Below the pieces are notes generated by a model that did not search any database, had not been told where the DNA came from, and worked only from the letters and a program-made list of their open reading frames with translations. A stretch of 31,129 bases of DNA, taken from an uncultured Acetatifactor sp. Lineage in GTDB: Bacteria > Bacillota > Clostridia > Lachnospirales > Lachnospiraceae. Positions within the stretch are counted from its first letter, which is position 1; each line of letters starts with the position of its first letter. Shown piece after piece: positions 22,711 to 30,704 of this stretch. The stretch covers positions 1 through 31,129 of the forward strand of contig NZ_CAJUCP010000066.1 in the NCBI RefSeq assembly GCF_910585425.1. The letters run 5' to 3'. The position numbers were made by a program, and so were the translations under genes.

Positions 22711-23094
22711 GTGTTTGAGCAGGATTATATCATAAGACTGATAAAAGAAATGATACGTGCCATATTGAAGCTGCTTTTCCATATGGATACCGACAATCCC
22801 AATAAAGATTTACTGGAGGAAAAAGAGAGCCAGGACACACTGGAAAAGCTATTGGATATGGTCGATAATGGGGACATTAACGAAGCTGAAAACCAGATAT
22901 ACGATATGACGTCTGATGACAATATGGTAAATCTGGAGGTGGCGCTGCTGTTTTATTCTTATCTCAATGAGAAAGAGGATGATTTTTTACAGAAGAATGA
23001 TTTCAGCCGGGACGAGATAAAATCAGGCCTGAAAGAACTGATATCCCGATACGGATTAACGGGAATGGCAGAAATCTTTCTGTCAGAAACATAA
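22711..23094 (+). CDS. DUF6483 family protein
   Basis: A 127-residue soluble, acidic, all-helical protein. The start MFEQDYIIRLIKEMIRAILK is the conserved N-terminus of DUF6483 proteins of Lachnospiraceae, followed by TLEKLLDMVDNGDINEAENQ and a helical C-terminal half ending in LISRYGLTGMAEIFL. The pattern of paired helices suggests a TPR-like scaffold. Function is not known for the family. Start: GTG 22711, because the ATG two bases upstream is in another frame and closes quickly; AAGGAG is at 22697-22702. It stands alone. Confidence 0.8.
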   Translation: MFEQDYIIRLIKEMIRAILKLLFHMDTDNPNKDLLEEKESQDTLEKLLDMVDNGDINEAENQIYDMTSDDNMVNLEVALLFYSYLNEKEDDFLQKNDFSRDEIKSGLKELISRYGLTGMAEIFLSET

Positions 23095-23152
23095 GCGCGA
23101 AAAGTGGTGGTTTCGTAGGGCAGTTCCAGAACAAATCCTGAAAGGCCTCCCC

Positions 23153-24133
23153 CTATTTTACAGGCATATACCTGTCGAGATATTCCTCCACTGCTTTCAT
23201 GTACTGCTCATATATCTTATCGTTATTTTGCAGTCCGTGTCCCGAATGGGGCATTTCAAAATACCGATAATCCACATTGTTCTCCTCCAGGGCATCTACC
23301 AAATGAGCGGCGCTTCCGAACGGGCACACACGGTCGTGGGCGCCGTAGGCAATCACGCTTGGCACGGTATCCCCATCCACCCACATGAATGCGGAAATCG
23401 GCTTGATGATTTCATCGTATTGCGGTGTATCAAGGATATCCACATCTATTTCCTGTCCGAGCATGACACCGAACAATCCCGCCGCAGCCTTTCTGCTTTC
23501 ATCGGTGTCCCGATCCAGCCCATACGCACCCCAGTCGCTTCGGTAAAAGCTCGACGGGCCGACTGCTTCAAACATCATTTTTACAGGCACGGGAGAATCC
23601 GCCGCGTCTCTGTATGCATAGAGCATAGCCAGGGTCCCGCCTGCCGAACCTCCCGAAATTGTCATGCTGTCAACAGGGTATCCAAGCTTTTGCGCTTCTT
23701 CTACCACCTTTGGCATGGATTCTTTGATTTCCATGGACTGCGAATACACGCTTTTGTCGTTTTCACCGGTGCGCAGCGTATAATTGATTCCTGCCGCAAC
23801 ATAGCCTCTGGAACACAGCCACGCAAGCATCTCAGCATCGCCCGCTTTGTCGCCCGATGTAAATCCGCCTGCATGGAGATAAACCACCAGGCCGTAGCTT
23901 TCCTTCCCCCCGTCTGCTGGGATATACAGATCGAACTTATTTGCGGCCCCGTCTCCATAGGAAATGTCCTTATAAACCTTTCCGATTTCATCCGTCATTT
24001 GGACGGAATATTTTTTTGCCCATGAGGGTCTGATGACAAACTTGGATGCAATCCCCACACCAAAGGAAACCATGAACGTCAATATACAGATAAATACAAA
24101 CATGCCCCTGCCTCTCCTTTTTTCGCTCCTCAT
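23153..24133 (-). CDS. Membrane-anchored alpha/beta hydrolase (HSL-type esterase)
   Basis: A 326-residue enzyme with one N-terminal membrane helix (about residues 11-31), after which the catalytic domain should lie outside the membrane. It has the hormone-sensitive-lipase-like set: oxyanion motif HAGG (87-90, the HGGG equivalent), nucleophile Ser163 in SGGSAGG, acid Asp267 in GAHDRV, and His299 in HSGHG. The likely reaction is hydrolysis of small esters or acylated compounds; the substrate is unknown. Its ATG overlaps the stop of a 44-residue membrane peptide by four bases, so the two are translationally coupled. The promoter at 24352-24380 carries a palindrome over the -10, which suggests repression. 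Confidence 0.88.
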   Translation of the reverse strand: MRSEKRRGRGMFVFICILTFMVSFGVGIASKFVIRPSWAKKYSVQMTDEIGKVYKDISYGDGAANKFDLYIPADGGKESYGLVVYLHAGGFTSGDKAGDAEMLAWLCSRGYVAAGINYTLRTGENDKSVYSQSMEIKESMPKVVEEAQKLGYPVDSMTISGGSAGGTLAMLYAYRDAADSPVPVKMMFEAVGPSSFYRSDWGAYGLDRDTDESRKAAAGLFGVMLGQEIDVDILDTPQYDEIIKPISAFMWVDGDTVPSVIAYGAHDRVCPFGSAAHLVDALEENNVDYRYFEMPHSGHGLQNNDKIYEQYMKAVEEYLDRYMPVK

Positions 24134-24264
24134 AGGAAATTGCCTCCGAACATTGTCCCCCCGAGCAGGAGATTCATGATTCCCCGAACTGCCAGCCGCC
24201 CTGAGACGATGGCGACAATGGCGATTACCAATAAGATGATTGAACGTTTCTGCATAAGTGTCAT
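24130..24264 (-). CDS. 44-residue membrane peptide coupled to the esterase
   Basis: A small protein beginning MTLMQKRSII with one long hydrophobic segment (IILLVIAIVAIV) and an amphipathic, Gly-rich second half (GIMNLLLGGTMFGGNFL). The start is at 24264, with AGGAAGG about 12 bases upstream. It ends in ATGA, overlapping the esterase start. It is the first gene of the transcript. It may be a genuine membrane partner or a leader peptide that sets esterase translation. I recognise no family. Confidence 0.55.
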   Translation of the reverse strand: MTLMQKRSIILLVIAIVAIVSGRLAVRGIMNLLLGGTMFGGNFL

Positions 24265-24324
24265 TTCGCTATGATTCCTTCCTGTCATTTTCTATTGATT
24301 TTTGTTTTCACCGGGATATGATGT

Positions 24325-24380
24325 CGATGAAACAATTGTATTGATGATATGATTGTATCATCGTGTTCTTATAGTGTCAA
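24325..24380 (-). promoter_or_regulatory. Promoter with palindromic operator for the esterase operon
   Basis: Minus-strand promoter TTGACA (24375-24380), 17-base spacer, TACAAT (24352-24357). Overlapping the -10 and the start is an imperfect palindrome, CGATGAAACAAT (24325-24336) and ATTGTATCATCG (24352-24363), 11 of 12 bases matching, in the style of TetR- or MerR-type operators. No such regulator gene is in the window. Confidence 0.7.
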
Positions 24381-24434
24381 TAGTGGGGCAGAAAATGAGA
24401 CAAATCTTGAAAAATGTATCATGAGAATAAAAAA

Positions 24435-24463
24435 TTGCTTTTTCCCCGGAAAAGATTTATAAT
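24435..24463 (+). promoter_or_regulatory. Promoter of the nucleoside phosphorylase operon
   Basis: TTGCTT (24435-24440), 17-base spacer, perfect TATAAT (24458-24463); the start is near 24470, about 25 bases before ATG 24495. It diverges from the esterase promoter, with about 55 bases between the two -35 boxes. Confidence 0.75.
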
Positions 24464-24494
24464 CAAAAGAACCAAAACACAAGGAGGAGAAGAC

Positions 24495-25259
24495 ATGATC
24501 ACAGAAGCATTTGACAATCAGTCCCCGGCAATCATCAATCCCCAGATAAAAGAAGACGCACCGCAGGTCGATGCATGCATCCTGACCTTTTCCCACGTGA
24601 TTGAAAAGTTTGTGCTGGAAAACTATGACTGTAAGCAGATTGCGTCATTTTGGTTCGCGACGGGCAATACACCGATTTACTGTATTCCATATAAAGGAAA
24701 GAAATTTGCGTTTTACAAAACCTATGTGGGGGCGCCCGCGTGTGTGTGCACGGTGGAGGACACCTTGGCGGAAATAAAGACGGACAAATATATCGTATTC
24801 GGCGGCGCGGGCTGTCTGAATAAGGAAATCGCCCATGGAAAGGTCATGATACCGACGCAGGCCTATCGGGATGAGGGCACATCCTACCACTATGCGCCTG
24901 CATCGGATTATGTCACGGTCAGGAACGCGGACATTGTCGCCGCTTTTATGGAGGAAAACGGCATCCCCCATGTGAAGGGCAAGACGTGGACCACCGATTC
25001 GTTCTACAGGGAGACCGTCAACAACTTCCAAAAGCATAAAGCCGACGGCTGCATTTCGGTAGAAATGGAGTGCGCCGCATTACAGGCCATGTGTGATTTC
25101 AGAGGCCTGAACCTGTACACGTTCTTTACAAGCGGCGACCTCCTTGACGCACCCAAATGGGATACAAGGCGAAAGGAAGGGCAGACGAAAGGCACCCAGC
25201 ACGATACAGGGCATTTCGACATCGCCCTGGAACTGGCCCGGTATGTTGCGGGAGAGTGA
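24495..25259 (+). CDS. Nucleoside phosphorylase (PNP/UDP family, uridine-phosphorylase-like)
   Basis: A 254-residue enzyme of the PNP_UDP_1 family, which splits a nucleoside with phosphate to give a base and ribose-1-phosphate. Visible features are YIVFGGAGCLNKEIAHGKVM (phosphate-binding and GxxG strand), the segment IPTQAYRDEGTSYHY typical of uridine-phosphorylase-like members, and VEMECAALQAM (the ribose-binding E-M-E motif). The exact nucleoside is not clear. ATG 24495 follows AAGGAGGAG. It leads an operon with two nucleotidyltransferase genes, the first 47 bases downstream, which suggests a role in nucleotide handling beyond simple salvage. Confidence 0.88.
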   Translation: MITEAFDNQSPAIINPQIKEDAPQVDACILTFSHVIEKFVLENYDCKQIASFWFATGNTPIYCIPYKGKKFAFYKTYVGAPACVCTVEDTLAEIKTDKYIVFGGAGCLNKEIAHGKVMIPTQAYRDEGTSYHYAPASDYVTVRNADIVAAFMEENGIPHVKGKTWTTDSFYRETVNNFQKHKADGCISVEMECAALQAMCDFRGLNLYTFFTSGDLLDAPKWDTRRKEGQTKGTQHDTGHFDIALELARYVAGE

Positions 25260-25306
25260 GGGATAAAAGGAAGATGAGCGCGGGATGACAGGCGGGGGAT
25301 GCAGAG

Positions 25307-26326
25307 ATGGAATACCAGGAGATTTTGCGGCAAAGGGAATATGGCTTTATCGAGACCAACCAGCATCTGGGCAGGCATGTGATTCTTCTGGGACTGGCCG
25401 GCAGCTACTCTTACGGCACCAATATCCGGACGAGCGACATTGACATCAGGGGAATTGCTTTGAACCAGAAATCGGATCTGATCGGCCTTACCCGGTTCGA
25501 ACAGTATGTGGATGAGGACACCGACACGGTGATTTATGGATTCAATAAGGTCGTGGGGCTTCTGCTTAGCTGCAATCCCAATACCATAGAGCTTTTGGGC
25601 CTGAAGCCGGAGCATTATCTGTACCTCAGTGATATCGGGCGGCTGCTTTTGGATAACAGGCGGCTGTTCCTCTCAAAGAGGGCCATTCAGTCCTTTGGCG
25701 GATACGCGGACGCGCAGCTTCGCAGACTGCAGAACGCGCTTGCCAGGGACACCTTCCCTCAGACGGAAAAGGAGCGGCATATCTTCAATTCTGTAAGGAA
25801 CGCGATGCATGATTTCAACCATCGTTATGGGCATTTTGAAAACGGCAGCCTGGAATTATACATCGACAAAGCCGTGAACCCGGAGCTTGAGACGGAAATC
25901 TTCGTCAATGCCAGCATGACCCATTATCCCCTCAGGGATTACTGCGGCATGTGGAATACAATGGCTAATGTGATCCGGGACTATGAGAAAGTCGGTAAGC
26001 GGAATAAAAAGAAAGACGACCTGCATCTGAATAAACATGCCATGCATCTGATCCGGCTGTTCATGATGGCGCTGGATATTCTGGAGAAAGGTGAAATCAA
26101 TACTTACAGGGAAAAAGAGCATGGGCTTCTGATGGATATCAGATCCGGAAAATACCGGAAGGAAGACGGAGCATTTCATGAGAGCTTTTATGAGATGCTC
26201 TCGGATTTCGAAAAGAAGCTGCACTATGCCGCGGAACATACGGACTTGCCCGAAGAGCCTGATATGGCAAAGGTGCAGGAGCTGGTGATGGCCATAAACG
26301 AAAGGGTGGTTCGCGATGAGATATGA
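25307..26326 (+). CDS. Predicted nucleotidyltransferase (PF10127/RlaP-YcgL-like)
   Basis: A 339-residue protein with a DNA-polymerase-beta-type nucleotidyltransferase core at the N-terminus: LAGSYSYGTNIRTSDIDIRG (residues about 30-49), where GSYSYGT is the GS motif and Asp44 and Asp46 bind metal. It is followed by a strand with the third acidic position (DEDTDTVIYGFNK) and a helical C-terminal half (LHLNKHAMHLIRLFMMALDI). Proteins of this group are linked to RNA repair or are uncharacterised. All catalytic residues appear intact. The next gene, of the same family, overlaps by 11 bases. The ribosome binding site is weak. Confidence 0.85.
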   Translation: MEYQEILRQREYGFIETNQHLGRHVILLGLAGSYSYGTNIRTSDIDIRGIALNQKSDLIGLTRFEQYVDEDTDTVIYGFNKVVGLLLSCNPNTIELLGLKPEHYLYLSDIGRLLLDNRRLFLSKRAIQSFGGYADAQLRRLQNALARDTFPQTEKERHIFNSVRNAMHDFNHRYGHFENGSLELYIDKAVNPELETEIFVNASMTHYPLRDYCGMWNTMANVIRDYEKVGKRNKKKDDLHLNKHAMHLIRLFMMALDILEKGEINTYREKEHGLLMDIRSGKYRKEDGAFHESFYEMLSDFEKKLHYAAEHTDLPEEPDMAKVQELVMAINERVVRDEI

Positions 26327-27104
26327 AGGTTTTGAGGGGCCGGTGGAGGAGCTGGTCCTTCTCAAAATAAAAGAGATGGAGGAAAAAGAGGGGATCAGGG
26401 TGCTGCATGCAGTGGAGTCCGGCAGCAGGGCCTGGGGATTCGCGTCTCCCGACAGCGATTATGACGTGAGATTCATTTATGTGAGGGAGAAGGATTTCTA
26501 CCTTTCCCTGCGGGAAACGAAAGACTTCATCGACTGGGAGCTGAATGATGTGCTTGATATCAACGGCTGGGACCTGAAGAAGGCGCTGCGGCATTTTCAT
26601 AAGTCCAATGCCGTTTTGTTCGAGTGGAGCAATTCTCCGGTGGTGTATTATACTACGGATGAATGGGGGGATCTGTACAGCCAGGTGGCAAAGGATTATT
26701 TTGCGTGTAAGCCGTCGCTCTATCATTATTATGGAACTGCCAATAAGAACTATCATGAACACCTGCTGGAGGACATGGTGAAGTACAAAAAGTATTTTTA
26801 TGTGCTCCGGCCGATCCTGGCCTGTAAGTGGATTGAGGAGAAGAGGTGTCCGCCGCCGGTGTTGTTCGAGGAATTATGCGATGCAGCGCTGGAAGATGGA
26901 ATGAGAGCGGCAGTCCGGGAGCTTCTGGCCCAAAAGCTTCGGATGTCTGAGTCGGACAGGGCGCCTGGGATTGCGGAAATCAATCGATATATAGAAGAAA
27001 AGCTGGCATACTATAAAGCCCTTGCGGAAGCAATGGAGGATGACAGGAAGCCGGCCTGGGAGCCCTTGGAAGAGGCGTTCAGAAGACTGGCATGGGGCGG
27101 CTGA
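26316..27104 (+). CDS. Predicted nucleotidyltransferase (PF10127/YcgL-like), second copy
   Basis: A 262-residue protein with the core VESGSRAWGFASPDSDYDVR (residues about 33-52): GSRAWG is the GS motif and Asp48 and Asp50 are the metal ligands. FIYVREKDFYLSLRETKDFI and VLDINGWDLKKALRHFHKSN follow, as in B. subtilis YcgL-type proteins. It is clearly a distant paralogue of the preceding gene (its core is closer to YcgL, the neighbour's to a longer subfamily). The start lies within the neighbour's last codons, with AAAGGGTGG upstream, so translation is coupled. The substrate is unknown; nucleotide transfer to RNA, protein or a small molecule are all possible. Confidence 0.87.
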   Translation: MRYEGFEGPVEELVLLKIKEMEEKEGIRVLHAVESGSRAWGFASPDSDYDVRFIYVREKDFYLSLRETKDFIDWELNDVLDINGWDLKKALRHFHKSNAVLFEWSNSPVVYYTTDEWGDLYSQVAKDYFACKPSLYHYYGTANKNYHEHLLEDMVKYKKYFYVLRPILACKWIEEKRCPPPVLFEELCDAALEDGMRAAVRELLAQKLRMSESDRAPGIAEINRYIEEKLAYYKALAEAMEDDRKPAWEPLEEAFRRLAWGG

Positions 27105-27138
27105 CAGGCGCGGCTGTTCTTCCGCAGGGGCGAAACGG

Positions 27139-27498
27139 CTAACGGACCGTGGCCCCGAAGGGCATCAGCGCAAGCTTCGCAATCTTGAAGCACTGCAGCC
27201 CGAACGGAATTCCGATAACCGTGCAGCACAGGATTACGCCGTTCAGCGCTGCGGCCGCGGCCAGCGGGATGCCGCTTATTACCAGCCACAGGATATTGGC
27301 GAGAAGGGAGATGGCCCCGCCCCCGTATTCGATTTCCTTTCCAAAGGGAAAGAAGGCCAGGGAGGCGAATTTGAAGCATTGCGTCCCGATGGGGATGCCG
27401 ATGATCGTAATGCACCAGAGAATGCCTGCAACCATCCAGCAGAGCCCCTGCCATAACCCTCCGCAGATAAACCAAATCAGATTTCCCAAACAGCCCAT
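27139..27498 (-). CDS. yccF: YccF domain inner-membrane protein
   Basis: A 119-residue membrane protein consisting of two similar halves, each with hydrophobic helices and the YccF hallmark: IGIPIGTQCFKFASLAFFPF in the first half and IGIPFGLQCFKIAKLALMPF in the second. The start reads MGCLGNLIWFICGGLW, typical of the family. Function is unknown. A good AGGAGAAAC precedes the start at 27498. It is convergent with the nucleotidyltransferase operon; no clear terminator is visible in the 34-base gap. The DUF4317 gene ends 67 bases upstream on the same strand, so read-through from it is possible. Confidence 0.92.
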   Translation of the reverse strand: MGCLGNLIWFICGGLWQGLCWMVAGILWCITIIGIPIGTQCFKFASLAFFPFGKEIEYGGGAISLLANILWLVISGIPLAAAAALNGVILCCTVIGIPFGLQCFKIAKLALMPFGATVR

Positions 27499-27565
27499 AT
27501 GTTTCTCCTCCGCAAGCGCTTTTATGATGTATTATATGCATTCCATGTACTTTGTGCCGTCTGAA

Positions 27566-28846
27566 TTATGATATGTCATCCGTTTCATCCGGCCCTATGC
27601 CCTGTCCGCCGGCCGTCCGCACTGTAATCCCGTTGACTACAATTCCGCCGTCAAGCGCGATCACCAGACATTCCCTGCCGTCTATCTGCCTGGTCTCGAT
27701 CAGGTTCGTCCGATTCGGCTTGACCTTGATGACGATGTCCGGGGTCTTGACCTCGAAGGAGCGGGTCTCCATGATATTGTTCATGAGCAGGGAGGTGCTC
27801 TCCCCGGCGGTCTCGTCATAGTGCCTGTCGAACTCCGACAGCTTCTCGTTGGCCACGCCGCTGTCCGCCAGGATGGTCTTGACCTGGGTCTTATCCAGGA
27901 CCACAGGCTCCGGGGCTTCTTTGTTCTCCTGGGCCAGCTCCGTGAACCTCTCGTGGATGTCCCTCACCATCTCGATGCTGCAGTCCTCCCCCAGGGTATC
28001 CTCGATCAGCGTCTGGAAGGTCTCCTTCTGGTCTCCCGCGGACAGGGGCAGGGGACAGCCGAAGAGCCTGTCCACAAAGCCCTCCTGCAGCTCCTCGGGA
28101 TTCTTGGAATAGTAGAGCAGGCTGTGGATGTCCGCGCTGCGGTCATTGAAGGAGGGGAACAGGAAGCCTGTGTCCGGCAGGGACACCACCCAGTCCCTGA
28201 CCCGGTTCTGGAAGGCGTTCTCCTCGGGATTGTAGCTCAAGCCCGGCTTGGACAGCTCCACCGGGCAGATGCAGGCGAGTATGTACTCATATATCTCGTC
28301 CGAGGCGTCCTCCATGTCCATCCCGTCGGAAGCCCTGCCGGGCACATCGTAGACATCGTGCACCAGCAGGATCAGGTAATTGCCTACAAACTCGTAGTTC
28401 TCTATGATGCGGTCGAAATATTCCTCCAGCAGGGCGTCGTCCTTGAGCTTGCTGTCCCGGAGCCTCAGCAGGAGGCCGTGTGCGTTAAGGGCATCGGCGG
28501 CCGAGCCGTTTCCCATGCCGGTGCCTTCCGGGGCCGCGCCCTCTGCCGTGGCCTCCGGGGAATCCGCCGCCCCCACACTGGCCGTATCCGCCGCCACGTC
28601 CCCCGTCCACTCTGCAGACAGCGGGAACTCCAGGTTCAGCAGGTTCTTGCCCAGGGTGCCGGAAAGGGCCTTGCGCAGAATCTCGAAATATTTGAACATC
28701 TCCTCCTCCGGCAGCGCCAGAAAGGCCTGGCCGAATATGGCTTTCTTATTCTTCTCTCCGTCCACGTAGCAGCCGCAGATGCGGGTGATGGAGCAGTTCT
28801 TCGGTGTGAGGAGCTTCTTGATTTCTGATATTTCCTGTTTCGTCAT
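27566..28846 (-). CDS. DUF4317 family protein
   Basis: A 426-residue cytosolic protein of DUF4317, common in Lachnospiraceae and without known function. The N-terminus (TKQEISEIKKLLTPKNCSIT, RICGCYVDGEKNKK) and the block LLRLRDSKLKDDALLEEYFD are the family's conserved parts, and the tail VVNGITVRTAGGQGIG is also typical. Residues about 80-122 form an Ala/Gly/Glu-rich stretch (TGDVAADTASVGAADSPEAT and on) between conserved blocks, longer than I expect for the family. AAGGAGG precedes the start at 28846. The promoter at 28911-28939 gives a leader of about 55 bases that starts with a hairpin (TCACAGGC/GCCTGTGA). Confidence 0.9.
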   Translation of the reverse strand: MTKQEISEIKKLLTPKNCSITRICGCYVDGEKNKKAIFGQAFLALPEEEMFKYFEILRKALSGTLGKNLLNLEFPLSAEWTGDVAADTASVGAADSPEATAEGAAPEGTGMGNGSAADALNAHGLLLRLRDSKLKDDALLEEYFDRIIENYEFVGNYLILLVHDVYDVPGRASDGMDMEDASDEIYEYILACICPVELSKPGLSYNPEENAFQNRVRDWVVSLPDTGFLFPSFNDRSADIHSLLYYSKNPEELQEGFVDRLFGCPLPLSAGDQKETFQTLIEDTLGEDCSIEMVRDIHERFTELAQENKEAPEPVVLDKTQVKTILADSGVANEKLSEFDRHYDETAGESTSLLMNNIMETRSFEVKTPDIVIKVKPNRTNLIETRQIDGRECLVIALDGGIVVNGITVRTAGGQGIGPDETDDIS

Positions 28847-28910
28847 GACTTTACCTCCTTGCCCATGTTAAAGGTCACAGGCATCGGCCGCCTTGCGGGC
28901 CTGTGAATAC

Positions 28911-28939
28911 AGTATATACCAAAATTTTCGAATGGGCAA
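28911..28939 (-). promoter_or_regulatory. Promoter of the DUF4317 gene
   Basis: Minus strand TTGCCC (28934-28939), 17-base spacer, TATACT (28911-28916). Confidence 0.65.
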
Positions 28940-28952
28940 GCACACAAATGGG

Positions 28953-28981
28953 TTGTGGCAGGGGAAATCTTGTGTTACTAT
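28953..28981 (+). promoter_or_regulatory. Promoter of the mscL operon
   Basis: TTGTGG (28953-28958), 17-base spacer, TACTAT (28976-28981). It diverges from the DUF4317 promoter and gives a leader of about 120 bases before ATG 29107. Confidence 0.5.
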
Positions 28982-29106
28982 GAATGTGTGCCGCTTTCAG
29001 AGGGCGCATCCGGCAGAAAAGCATCTGGAAGGAAATCATGCACATAAGAGTGGGCGGAGCTGTCCGCAAGGCGGACCGGGACCCGGGAAAGGACAGGAAG
29101 AGGACT

Positions 29107-29574
29107 ATGGCAAAAGACGGGAAGGAATTCAAGGGAAAAGGCTTCATCGCGGAATTCAGGAAATTCATCACCAGAGGGAATGTGCTGGACATGGCAGTGG
29201 GCGTCATCGTAGGAGGCGCGTTCACCTCCATCGTCACATCCCTGAACGCGGACATCCTGACGCCCCTGCTGGGCATATTCGGCGGCACGGATTTCAGCTA
29301 CCTGACGGTGACCCTGGGCAGCGGCGAGAATGCGCCTGTACTGAATTACGGCAACTTTATTACGGCGGTCATCAATTTCCTGATCACGGCTCTGGTGATT
29401 TTCTGCCTGATCAAGGGCATCAATGCCATCGGGGACAGGGTGAAGAAAAAGGAGCCGGAAGCCCCTGCAGCCCCCACCACGAAGAAATGCCCCTACTGCC
29501 TCAGCGAGATTCCGCTGGAGGCGGTGAGATGCCCCCATTGCACTTCACATCTGGAGGAGAACCATGCGGCTTAA
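29107..29574 (+). CDS. mscL: Large-conductance mechanosensitive channel with C-terminal zinc ribbon
   Basis: A 155-residue channel that opens under membrane tension to release solutes after osmotic downshock, working as a pentamer. The family start FIAEFRKFITRGNVLDMAVG and pore helix (VIVGGAFTSIVTSL) are clear, as are the periplasmic loop and the second helix (FITAVINFLITALVIFCLIK). After the usual end (KKKEPEAPAAP) a zinc ribbon is added: CPYC...CPHC at about residues 130-148. ATG 29107 follows AGGAAGAGG; the frame is open from 28984 without signals. It overlaps the TPR lipoprotein gene by 11 bases. Confidence 0.95.
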   Translation: MAKDGKEFKGKGFIAEFRKFITRGNVLDMAVGVIVGGAFTSIVTSLNADILTPLLGIFGGTDFSYLTVTLGSGENAPVLNYGNFITAVINFLITALVIFCLIKGINAIGDRVKKKEPEAPAAPTTKKCPYCLSEIPLEAVRCPHCTSHLEENHAA

Positions 29575-30619
29575 GGAAATCGGAAGAAGAGGGCTTGGCC
29601 TGGGGCTTGCGGCAGCCCTGGCCATGGCGCTGTGCGGCTGCGGCGGCAGCGGAGAGAGGACCCAGGGTGCCGTGCAGATGATCGGCGAGCTGAATTATGA
29701 GGGCGCCCTGGAGCAGTTGGACCTGGCGGAGGAGAACGGGGAGAACCTCCGCCTGGTGGACAGGGCCAGGGGGATTGCCTATATGGGGCTCACGGATTAT
29801 GAGCAGGCGGCTGTCTGCTTCGAGGAGGCCCTCGGGGGCAGCGACGGCCTGGTGCAGGACGTGGACTTCGACCTGAACCTCTATCTGGCGGCCGCTTATA
29901 CCAAGAGCGAGAGGTACAGCGAGGCCGAGGACATCTACGACGCTGTGCTGGCCCTGCGGCCGGGGGAGAAGGATGCCTATTTCCTGCGGGGGAACGTGAG
30001 GATGGTGCAGGGGAATTATGAGGGCGCAAAAGAGGACTTCGACAAAGTCATCTCCATGGATCCGAAGAATTACGACAGACTGATAGAAATCTATCAGGTG
30101 ATGGACTATTTCGGCTACGGCGAGACGGGCAGGGAGTATCTGCAGACGGCGCTGACCTCCGGCGACAAGGACATGGACAAGTACGCCAGCGGACGGATCC
30201 ATTATTATCTGGGAGAGTACCAGAGCGCCTATCTGGATTTGGAGGAGGCCCGGGAGAAGGGCGGCGTGGAGAGCTATCTGTACCTGGGCAAAGCCTATGA
30301 GGCCACAGGGGATTACAACTACGCCTCCAATGTATACAACAGCTACCTGGAAAAAAACGAGGGCAATGCGGAGATCTATAACCAGCTGGGGCTCTGCGAG
30401 ATGGCGAAGGGGGAGTACAGAAAGGCCCTGGACGCGTTCCAGGCGGGCATGCAGCTCCAGAACGTGACCATGATGCAGACCCTGTCCTTCAATGAGATTG
30501 TGGCCTATGAGCATCTGGGGGACTACCGCCAGGCCAGCATCCTGATGGAGAACTACCTGAAGAACTATCCGGACGATGCCCAGGCGAAGAGGGAGTACGA
30601 GTTCCTGTCCACCAGATGA
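29564..30619 (+). CDS. TPR-repeat lipoprotein
   Basis: A 351-residue secreted protein. Signal peptide of about 25 residues ends in a probable lipobox LCGC (Cys26). The mature part is a chain of about eight tetratricopeptide repeats: YEGALEQLDLAEENGENLRL, RYSEAEDIYDAVLALRPGEK, NYEGAKEDFDKVISMDPKNY, DYNYASNVYNSYLEKNEGNA and EYRKALDAFQAGMQLQN, among others. TPR chains bind proteins or peptides; here on the outer face of the membrane, perhaps in envelope assembly, though no partner is evident. It overlaps mscL and shares its transcript. A terminator follows at 30651. Confidence 0.9.
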   Translation: MRLKEIGRRGLGLGLAAALAMALCGCGGSGERTQGAVQMIGELNYEGALEQLDLAEENGENLRLVDRARGIAYMGLTDYEQAAVCFEEALGGSDGLVQDVDFDLNLYLAAAYTKSERYSEAEDIYDAVLALRPGEKDAYFLRGNVRMVQGNYEGAKEDFDKVISMDPKNYDRLIEIYQVMDYFGYGETGREYLQTALTSGDKDMDKYASGRIHYYLGEYQSAYLDLEEAREKGGVESYLYLGKAYEATGDYNYASNVYNSYLEKNEGNAEIYNQLGLCEMAKGEYRKALDAFQAGMQLQNVTMMQTLSFNEIVAYEHLGDYRQASILMENYLKNYPDDAQAKREYEFLSTR

Positions 30620-30650
30620 TGACGGAGATGTGATAAAATATATTCCAAAG

Positions 30651-30681
30651 AAAAAGCACCGGGATTTCCCCGATGCTTTTT
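30651..30681. terminator. Bidirectional terminator between the TPR lipoprotein and csp
   Basis: AAAAAGCA...CGGG pairs with CCCG...TGCTTTTT across a short loop with one mismatch. A-runs and T-runs on both sides let it work for both convergent transcripts. Confidence 0.8.
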
Positions 30682-30704
30682 GTCATCTGGCTCTACAGGA
30701 GCGA

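Noticed and set aside
27820..28830. Long plus-strand frames opposite the DUF4317 gene
   Set aside because: High-GC shadows; the minus-strand protein has clear family motifs, ribosome binding site and promoter.
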